From Isoetes taiwanensis (Eukaryota; Streptophyta; Lycopodiopsida; Isoetales; Isoetaceae): DNA of 64,000 nt. The notes under the pieces are model-generated. The model was not told where the DNA came from. It saw only the letters and a list, made by a program, of their open reading frames with translations, and did not search any database. The position numbers were made by a program, and so were the translations under genes. Shown here one piece after another: positions 56,118 through 64,000 of the stretch (the first letter of the stretch is position 1; the number at the start of each line of letters is the position of its first letter). The stretch is from positions 8,806,934-8,870,933 of the forward strand of contig JAJEKV010000022.1 in NCBI GenBank assembly GCA_021234155.1. Reading direction: 5' to 3'.

Positions 56118-58140
56118 TTGTTCGGCAGAGAACATGAAGACTTTGAGCAGGATATGTCACCAGAGGCAGTCAACGCAAGGTTGGTGCAGATGAGGAACCA
56201 GATGCAACACCTCATCAACTGGGCAACACCTCTCATGAATGCACAGGAAGATGGTCCTCCACCTTGTTTTCCGGATGGTGACGAAGTCCCTCAGCAGGAA
56301 GGGGAGGGCAACCAGGGGAACGTCAGGGATAGGAGAAGGAAGAGGAGAACCAGGAGTCCATCATCATCTAGCTCCATCGAGCATGCTCTTCCAGTGAGGA
56401 CAGCTCTAGTCTCAACGGTCGGTACACACCTAAAGCAAGGAAAAGAGCAAGAAAGACAGATGACTATCAGAAAAAGGTGGATAGTGCTATGAGCAATGTG
56501 TGGAAGACAAGGAAGCTGGGCCAGTTCTCAGGGAAAGACAGATCAGGCATGGAAGCTGAGGCATGGCTTGATGAAATGGAAGAATTTGGTAACTCTTATG
56601 GTATGAAAGACAAGGACATAGGGAAAGTTGCTACAGCTAACCTTATTGGACCGGCAAGGATCCGTGGAAGGGATATGCTAAGTCTAACAAGTCAAGAGGA
56701 ACAATTGCAGATTTAAGACCTTCAAAGAAGGCTTTCCAGTAAAGCACTATGTGCCAAGGTCCCATACTAGTAGACAGATCCAGCAGTTTTACAGGTTGAA
56801 TCAGGGTACCTTATCAGTGGCTAAGTATACCGAAGAATTCATGAGACTTAGGCTTCATGTTCCGGGAGTATCAGAAAGGCAGCAAAAGGACACCTACATT
56901 GAGGGGTTGAACAAAGAATATCAAGAGGTTTGTTAGAGCAATCAACCCAAGGTCAGATTGCAGAGGTCAAGATAAAGCTATAAGTTTGAAGAGGCACCAA
57001 AGAACTCCAAAGCAGAGAAGCATCCAACCTTGGGGGTAAGAGTTCGGGGGCAGTATCGGGGACAATATCGTAGGGGTAAGCAATCAGCAGCTACACCATC
57101 GGGGAGTCAGCAGCAGGGCAAGGGTCAGAACAAAGCTTTTGGGGACCGTAAGCCACAGAATGCATCAGGAGGCAGTGCTCTCAAGCGTCTCCTAGACAGT
57201 CTGCCGAAGGAGAAGAGACAGGAATGCATTGAGAAAAAGTTATGCTTCAGTGCTTCCGCCCGTGGCACCAACACATGATTGTCCATTCGGCCATGCAAAT
57301 CGGCCTTGGCAGAGCTTATGGATTGGGATTCCCCAACGTATGGATGAAGACGAACGATCGCCAGGAGGCCCGTGGACTTCATAGATGGTGAGTGCCACAT
57401 ATGTGCTAACATTGAGTCAGGTGATATAGAGAATCAGTCGACGGTCATTGCGGCTGATGGGATCATAGATAGTAAGCCATATGTAGTCCTCATAGATACA
57501 GGTAGCTCTCACAATTTTGCATCTCCTAGATTGGCTGCCTTAATGAAGAACAAGGTATTGAAGTCTAAGCCAAGGCCAGTAGCTATGGCAAACGGCGCCA
57601 TTCGGCACACTAAGGGGAGGAGGATCGTCTTTGATATAGACCTTAGTGGGGCTAAGTGGCCGATGGGAGCGGAAGTCATGGATATCGGAAGGTATGATCT
57701 TATTGTGGGAATGGAATTCTTGAAGCCAGCTAAAAGCAAAGAATTGATTGTGACCGAACGAAGTCACCATGACGGCACCAGAGGCGGAAAGAAGTTGATA
57801 GTCAAAGGTAAGAAGCTAGATTCTCCCATGCAGTGTATTTCTTTGAAGCAGCTAAAGGAAGAGCATAGAAAGGAATAAGGTGGACTACATCCTGAGGATG
57901 GAATCAGTTGAGCCAGGCAAGCAGGAAGGAAGCGACCCAAAGGGAAAGCAATTGCCCAAGCAGGTAGCAAGGCTTATTTCAGAGTTCAAGGATGTATTCC
58001 CGGATGAAATCTGGCAGCTGCCACCTTATAGGGGTGTGGAATGTGAGATCACATTGGCTGCAGATGCGAAGCCTACCAGTAAGGCGCCATATAGACACAA
58101 CCACCCCAATTCTGGGTCCACACCTAAAAACAACAGTAAC
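56118..58140 (+). pseudogene. Ty3/gypsy retrotransposon remnant: gag, protease, start of RT
   Basis: Pieces in order on the plus strand, in shifting frames. Gag: RLVQMRNQMQHLINWATPLM (56,150-56,240), WKTRKLGQFSGKDRSGMEAE and AWLDEMEEFG (56,480-56,600), QGTLSVAKYTEEFMRLRLHV (about 56,795). A basic Gln/Gly-rich stretch follows (57,030-57,180). Aspartic protease: YVVLIDTGSSHNF (Asp at about 57,495) and YDLIVGMEFL (about 57,690). RT start: EFKDVFPDEIWQLPPYRGVE and AKPTSKAPYR (57,985-58,105). After that the frame dissolves into T-rich repeats. Frameshifts and stops between every block show a long-dead copy. No LTRs were found next to it. Confidence 0.8.
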
Positions 58141-58199
58141 AAAAAGACAACATGTCGTTGTTCCAAAAAATCTACATGTGGTTATGTGGAGGTGTGGTT

Positions 58200-58890
58200 T
58201 ATTAAGGAGGCGATGTAGTTTTTTTTATGGAGCTATAGTTTTTTTTTTTTGAAGGTGTGGTCTTTTTTTGAGGTGTCGTTTTTTTAAAAGAAGTGTTGCT
58301 TATTTTCTTGAGGGGGTGTTGTTTTTAAGAAGGTGTTGTTTTTTGAGGTGTAATTTATAACCAGGTGTAGTTTTTAAGTAGTCGTTTTTTATGGAAGTAT
58401 AGTTTTTTGAAGTGTGGTTTATAAGGAGGTATAGTTTTTAAGTGGTTGTTTTTTTAAGAAGTATGGTTTTCTAAAGTGGTATGATTTTTTTTAATCGAGG
58501 TGTTGTTTTTTGAGGTGTCGTTTATAAGTGGGTGTAGTTTTTAAATAGCTGTTTTTTAAATAAGTATGGTTTTTTGAAGTGTGGTTTATAAGCGGGTGTA
58601 GTTTTTAAGTGGTTGTTTTTTAATGAAGTATGGTTTTCTGAAGTGGTGTAGTTTATAACTAGGTGTAGTTTTTAAGAAGCTATTTTTAAGGAAGTATGAT
58701 TTTTTTTGGTGTGGTTTATATAACTAGGTATAGTTTTTACGTAGCTATTTTTTAAAGTAAGTATGGTTTTTTGAAGTGTGGTTTTTAAGTAGGTGTAGTT
58801 TTTAAGTGGTCGCTTTTTTTCGTATGTGGTTTTCTGAAGTGGCGTAGTTTTACGCAGCTATTTCTTAAGGAAGTATGGTTTTTTTGAGGT
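58200..58890. repeat. T-rich minisatellite, unit about 45-60 bp
   Basis: Diverged repeats of agtatggttttttgaagtgt, ggtttataa, gtgtagtttttaagt and ggttgttttttaa. It begins inside the RT remnant. No coding function. Confidence 0.8.
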
Positions 58891-59001
58891 TATTTCTTAA
58901 GCAAAGCACCACCACTTGGAATATTGTTTGTGTGTTCAACTTTGGGAATGCATCGTATTGTTTTACATTCGTGAAAAATAACTTCAACGGTTAGATCCAA
59001 C

Positions 59002-59385
59002 CACTACAAGAGAATGAGCATTTTTTGTCAGAAAAATCGTCAGACTGTCTAGAGAGATTTTTGCCCGACGCATGACAGTGAAAGAACGCATCGATTACTA
59101 TTTTTATATTTTTCCCCCGACGATACTACGCCGGATATATCGTCACATAAATCGCCGAAAGCCTTCATCGGGTTAAAGCGTCACATTAGTCGCCGAATAT
59201 ATCGCCAAATATGTATCGTCCGAAAAAAGCGTCGATTTTTAGCGTCGATTTTTGCTTAGAATAACCGTCAGAATAATCGTCAGAAAATGCGTCAGATATA
59301 ACGTCAGATATATCATCAGATTTTGCGTCAGACTATTCGTCAGATATTGCATCAGACTAATCGTCAGATGCTGCTTTTCTAGGCG
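59002..59385 (+). mobile_element. CACTA-type left terminus with subterminal repeats
   Basis: CACTACAAGAGAATGAGCA at 59002 shares the first 16 bases with the 30436 element. Up to 59,385 it is followed by repeats of cgtcagat/cgtcgat/cgccgaa type. No inverted partner was found to 64,000, so the element is truncated or ends outside. AAC precedes the end. Confidence 0.7.
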
Positions 59386-60235
59386 CTATTACAATTTTAG
59401 TTATAACATTTCATTGAACAGTATATTTTAGATGAAATTTGATGTTTCACAAAGCTCCTCGATTTGTCTAATGATGTATTATTTAATTAAGCTTGATTTA
59501 GTTCCGGGAGAGGGGAGGGGGGGAATTAATTTCCATCCCTAGCTAGTATTGTAGGTTTGAGCTAACGCGGACCCCATATTTATACGTTTATGGGACACTT
59601 AAGAATCTACCCAATAGACTTACAATACTATATTCATACAACAACTTGACAATTTTATAATCTTGCTAGAGTTCCTCGGGGACAGTCGGGGACAATGTGG
59701 CATCTCTAGAGACATAGAATTTGTTATGTGCATGCGATGTCTTTGTATTTTATGGTTAGGGCATACTGGAAATAAGTTAGGGCTAAAGATCTTTAGGGCA
59801 TTTGCTTGGTTGCATGGTCTAAAGATCGTGGTCTTAATTTAATACTATGGCTTTAAGTTCATATTTAAAGGTTGGTAAGACCTTCAAAATTTTATAATGG
59901 TTGAAAAACCTATCTTTATCTGCCTTGAAAAATTGGCCCGGTAGTTGACACTGAAAATGGCATATTGCATGTAAAGAATGCAATATGTGGAAATTTGATG
60001 CCTTGGACATTTTGTGCATAGCCCTAGAGTTGTTGGTGTAGGTTATTATTTAGGCAACGTTACCAGGACTCTAACCTGACTTTAAAAGAGATGTCACGTG
60101 GATGGGGTTAACTTTTACTTTCTATTTCATGTCTCCATGCATGGACCTGACCGTGCATAAAATTGTGGTTCTCAAACGGGGAGAATCCACCCGAATGGTG
60201 CGCCCTTAGCCGGTATTGCTTGTGGATATTTCCAG
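59386..60235. other. No gene seen
   Basis: AT-rich. It may be the interior of the element that starts at 59002. Confidence 0.35.
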
Positions 60236-60425
60236 TAAACCGGAAGGGCTCTAATGTTCCACGCTGGCTCTAATGTGCCACCTAGGCTCCAACATGCCAA
60301 GGTGGCTCAAACATGCCACTTAGGCTCCGAAATGCCACGTTGGCTCTAGCGTGCCACCTAAGGTCCAACATGCCAAGGTGGCTCAAACATGCCACCCAGG
60401 CTCCGAAATGCCACCAGGCTCTAGA
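60236..60425. repeat. Minisatellite (gctcyaacatgccaaggtgg / gctccgaaatgccac)
   Basis: Tandem, about 17-18-bp words in an approximately 72-bp higher-order unit: ggctccaacatgcca, aggtggctcaaacatgccac, ttaggctccgaaatgccac, gttggctctagcgtgccac. Confidence 0.8.
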
Positions 60426-62150
60426 TAGGTTGCCGAGGCAGCCTTTCGTGGCAATGCTCCTCCAGGAGGCTATATGCTAATGCCCCCCTCCCAGAGCCGC
60501 CCAGAGCTCGGTTTTCTTATCCGTCTATTGAATCCTCCTTTCAAGGACCAAGCTTTGAGCAGGTTCAAAAAAATCCAAGATCGGTCTTGAAGAACTTATC
60601 AAACCGCGAAGTCAAGAGCAATTAGAAGTCAAGAGCGCCTTTTGCAGTAGCAAGATTGTTTGGGATCGTTCTGGATGGCCGATAGATCCAAACTCTATTA
60701 TTTCAGTTGTCGTAGCTTTGCATGCATGTTCAAAAATGGTGCACCCAGTTATCTATAAAAGCAACCACATTTCATCCTCCGAAACGTAAACCCTGTGTGT
60801 TTCTAGGTTATTGTAGGGTTTATGTTATGGAGGTCGAGTTTTGGTCGTTTGTACTTGGAACAAGGTCAAGAAGTTGCAGCAAAGCAATAGGAACTGAGGG
60901 ACATGGGTTTGGATCTATTTTCCTTCCATTCAAAGTCAAGAGGTGGCATGCAGAGATAAAGTGATTCTTGAGTATTGATTGCTCACACTAATAGAGAAAA
61001 GTTGTTGGGAAGCAATGGCAAAAATCTTGGCCAATTATGAGCTCAGATCCTTGAGATATTCGAGTTTAAAGTCGGGACAAAATTTGGTCAATGAAAGTCA
61101 AACTACAAACAATAATTAAAAATGAGGATTTTGAGTTGCCAATGGAGTTTTTGATAAATTTCAAAGCCGAGATGTGCCAAAAGGAGCTGTGATATGGGGA
61201 AAGTGGTCAAATTGCAATTTGGATCACAAGAAGTATTTTTTGCGCATTGATGAGCACAAAACAGTCAAGAACAATCTCAGACAACATGCAAAAGTCTACA
61301 ATATGAGTTTGGAGAAGGGGGAAGAAATAGGGGCGAGCAATGGTAATAGACATACATCATACAAATGGAATTTATGGATCCTTGATGGAAATTGGAGACA
61401 ATAAATAAGATATGGCCATATGAATGTTTTGACCAAGGATTAGGGTGTAAGACCTCGAGACAAGAAATATAAGGATAAGGGCTAGAAGTGGTGAAATTAA
61501 GTGACTCAAGGGGTTATATACGAAAAAATAGAGAATTGGTCTCGGCAAAAAGTGCTTCAAAGGAGGATTTATGGCATGATAAGAACGAAAGGGGTAAAAT
61601 AGGATATGGAGGTAGAAATGAGGGAAATGGCTAGGAATGTGGAACCAAATACCATGAGGTCTTCCAAATTTGAAGTTGTTGAAATCTAAATTTGATGTTG
61701 GACCCTGCATGGCATGTCAGAGCCCATGTGGCATGTTGGAGCATGTTGTAACATGGCAAATTGGTGATGTGGACATGATGACTTGGATTTGCAGTGAATA
61801 TGACAACCTTTGGAATTTTTGGTAGAGGAGTTTGGCAAGGGATAGAATAGAAGGAACTTTAAGAACTTAAAGAGCTGACTACCAGGGCCTTGCTAAGCTA
61901 CTATAAAGGGAGGGTGTGGACGTCAGAAGAAGGATCCTTAAAACCTCCCCGGGAGCAACTTGCCCCAAAAGTCCTCTTTGAAGGTCCTAGCGACGGATGA
62001 GCATCTCCCCTACTCTAAAACTGTGAATTGGCCCTGCCTTGCTTACTTGACATGATATGTCACCAATGCCATGCCACATCATCATGCACATGTCAACTTT
62101 TGCAAATTTCAATTTTCTCCACTCATTTGCGAGCAATGATATAGAAATGA
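60426..62150. other. No gene supported
   Basis: Open frames at 60,722-60,964 and 61,174-61,404 have no recognisable domain; the first starts with HVQKWCTQLSI... and contains FLGYC, and could be a trace of a retroelement polyprotein. Words like acatggca and gtggcatg recur. Confidence 0.3.
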
Positions 62151-62154
62151 TGAC

Positions 62155-62465
62155 GTGGCATCAAAAGAGCAAGCAAACTACTTTCTTTTTAAGAAGGTGA
62201 GCATTTGCAAAAATTATGGTAGATGCCATGGCATGATTATGGTGAGGTGGCAAAGATGAGACTTGAGGTGGCAAAATATGAAAAGGTGACTTTTGCGAAA
62301 ATTATGGGTGATGACATGGCATGAACATGTGAGTTGGCATCAAAGGAGCAAGCAAACTACTTTCTTTTTAAGAAGGTGAGCATTTGCAAAAATTATGGGA
62401 GATGCCATGGCATGATTTTGGTGAGGTGGCAAAGATGAGACTTGACGTGAAAAAATGAAGAATTT
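62155..62465. repeat. Tandem duplication, unit about 178 bp
   Basis: agcaagcaaactactttctt, tttaagaaggtgagcatttg and gatgccatggcatgatt are repeated at 62,167-62,270 and 62,345-62,450. Shorter related words (aaaattatgggtgatgacat, gatgtggcaatcgaaa) continue to 62,830. Confidence 0.8.
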
Positions 62466-63489
62466 GCATAGACAAATTTTCAACATTAACATATTTCTCC
62501 ATGGTGACATGGCATTTCTTTGGATGGTGTGGCGTGTGATGTGATGACTAAGCATTTTATGCACTTTAGATAGAAAATGACTAGGCCAATGTACAAAAGC
62601 AAAAAAAAAAAAAAAAGAGTGTTTTTGAGTGAGATAAGTAGGTAATAGTGGCAAGCAAGGTGATGTGGCAATCGAAATGAAGGTGATGTGGCAATCGAAA
62701 ATGACGAGGTGTCATAAGAAAGAGAAATCGAACTTCATAATTTTTGAAAAAGACGACTTTTTCAAAAATTATGGGTGATGACACTGAAGATGAACATATG
62801 AGTTGGCACCTATGGTGATAACATGGCAAAACACGAAGGGATATAAAAATATAGAATTTGCCAAGCCAATTTAACTTCTTAGAAGAAGCATGTTCACCAG
62901 GATGCCCCTAGATTCCGTTGCTAATGCTAATGCATGAATGGCATGCAGGAATTTGTCATGTTATATTATATTGGATCTTTGGAAGCGCCAGAGAAACATT
63001 GAATAGAGTTTAAAACTCTAGATGATATGAGACATGGATAAGTCTGAGTATTTGCAAATTTATCTATGGTTTATATTCATAGACAATTACCTGAGACATT
63101 CATGAATTACAAAGGTGCGTAGAGAGTTTATTATTTAGGTTGAAGTGATTATTTGCACCTGCATGAATTAACCTAGCGCTTATTATGATTAATTCCCAAT
63201 AGCTAAGATTTTCAAATTTGAGTCGAGCTATGATTTTAGAATGTAGATGTACGTGGACCAACGACACATTGATATGAACAAAAAGCAATAAGGGAAATTC
63301 AAATAGTCAGTTCCGGGGATGATAAATGTGGGGCAGTCAATCAGAAACAAGAGATGAACAAGTCTGGAAGAGGTTGCAATGCCTGTGCTATCAGAGCTAT
63401 TGGAATTGGAAACAACTTAGAAGATATTGAGTTACAAGTGACGATCAGCCAATGAACATTGAAATAATGTCTATATATTCAATTAGAGT
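62466..63489. other. No gene seen
   Basis: AT-rich sequence with short repeats; poly-A run at 62,603-62,618. Confidence 0.35.
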
Positions 63490-64000
63490 ATTTATCTATT
63501 CACAAGGGGCTTTTTTTTATGAGTTCGAATTGGAAAAAGTCTATTGAAAAGTTTGAATTCTAATATTATGTGAAACTTATAAGGGCCGTCGGATGAAAAA
63601 TAAACCAAGGGCTTAGATCTCGATCCTCGCCTTCCTGTCTCATTGGTCGAACCTTTTGGCGGTAGGGGGCGGGCTTTTTTGGCGGGCTCCAATCCCCTTC
63701 TTCTTTTCTAAATTCAGATTCCTGGCCGTTCTCGGACCTCTCAGCTTCTGATCATGTTCTGCTGGACCTCTTTTGTTTCTCTTCAAAGATCCGGATCTGT
63801 CTTTTCTGCCGGATTCATAGTTTTGAATAGATTTTCTTGCAATCTTCTTTCAAACTGCAATCCGATCAATCAGCAATTTTCTTCGCAAAATGGGGAGCAA
63901 ATGGTCTCTTGTTTCGCCACAAATCCAAGCAAGATGAGGAAAGATTGCAAGTAGAAGAGGTCCGACGAAAAAGATTCTCGAAACACGGCCGTGGAATAGG
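63490..64000 (+). other. Possible 5' end of a plus-strand gene at the right edge
   Basis: Base composition changes to GC- and pyrimidine-rich. A tttttggcgggct motif resembling an E2F site (about 63,675-63,690) precedes a CT-rich leader, and an ATG at 63,754 opens 66 residues starting MFCWTSFVSLQRSGSVFSAG before a stop. The N-terminus looks like an organelle-targeting peptide in composition (Ser/Arg-rich, few acidic), but no domain is visible before the window ends. Weakly supported. Confidence 0.25.

Noticed and set aside
62340-62829. Phe-rich minus-strand frames
   Set aside because: Produced by the poly-A run and repeats at 62.6 kb.

Overview
This window reads as nuclear DNA of a land plant (streptophyte) with a large, transposon-rich genome. 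Evidence: an L1-type LINE ORF1 fragment, a CACTA (En/Spm) element with a plant-type TNP2 transposase, a Ty3/gypsy-type LTR whose primer-binding site matches plant initiator Met-tRNA, Helitron 3' ends, intron-containing genes with GT/AG borders and AT-rich spacers. The species cannot be named from the sequence. A fern, lycophyte or bryophyte is at least as likely as a seed plant, because relatives of the 1.3-8.6 kb DNA transposon are, from memory, common there. There are no rRNA, tRNA, CRISPR or prokaryotic features.

Layout. 1-1.03 kb: broken LINE ORF1 running off the left edge. 1.34-8.59 kb: a 7.2-kb DNA transposon with 27-bp terminal inverted repeats and a TAAC target duplication; it carries a multi-exon transposase (minus strand) and a coiled-coil/RING-H2 accessory gene (plus strand). 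8.7-10.4 kb: a fold-back repeat and one orphan ORF. 10.4 kb to about 16-17 kb: a Helitron-like element (minus orientation) with no recognisable gene. 17.2-24.1 kb: a degraded LINE (minus strand) whose ORF1 is split by a 2.1-kb inverted-repeat DNA element; possible promoter monomers and a Cys-rich ORF lie upstream. 28.1-29.8 kb: a 1.65-kb LTR followed by its primer-binding site. 30.37-42.29 kb: a histone H3-like gene split by a 10.8-kb CACTA element. 43.1-44.6 kb: an orphan ORF. 44.8 kb to about 56 kb: a second Helitron-like element with internal duplications and a third Helitron 3' end nested in it. 56.1-58.1 kb: a degenerate gypsy gag-protease-RT remnant. 58.2-64 kb: minisatellites, a lone CACTA terminus and other repeats.

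Most striking locus. An open frame starts at 30372 with a near-perfect H3 tail (ARTKQT-RKS, A7 changed to Y) and is interrupted in codon 22 by the CACTA element (30436-41244, 3-bp target duplication AGG). It resumes in the same frame at 41248, runs through about 230 charged, Ser- and Glu-rich residues, and ends in a complete H3 histone fold at 42293. It would encode about 369 residues instead of about 135. One in-frame TAG (codon 234) and the transposon make this copy a pseudogene or silent allele, but the architecture (H3 tail, long acidic/basic linker, H3 fold) matches no H3 variant I know. The inserted CACTA element carries three gene blocks: a TNP2 transposase, a SET-domain-like protein and a Ptta/En/Spm-type accessory protein. 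Thus a candidate histone-methyltransferase-bearing transposon sits inside an H3-tail gene. The gene lies about 570 bp downstream of an LTR and PBS, so retroelement carriage is a hypothesis worth testing.
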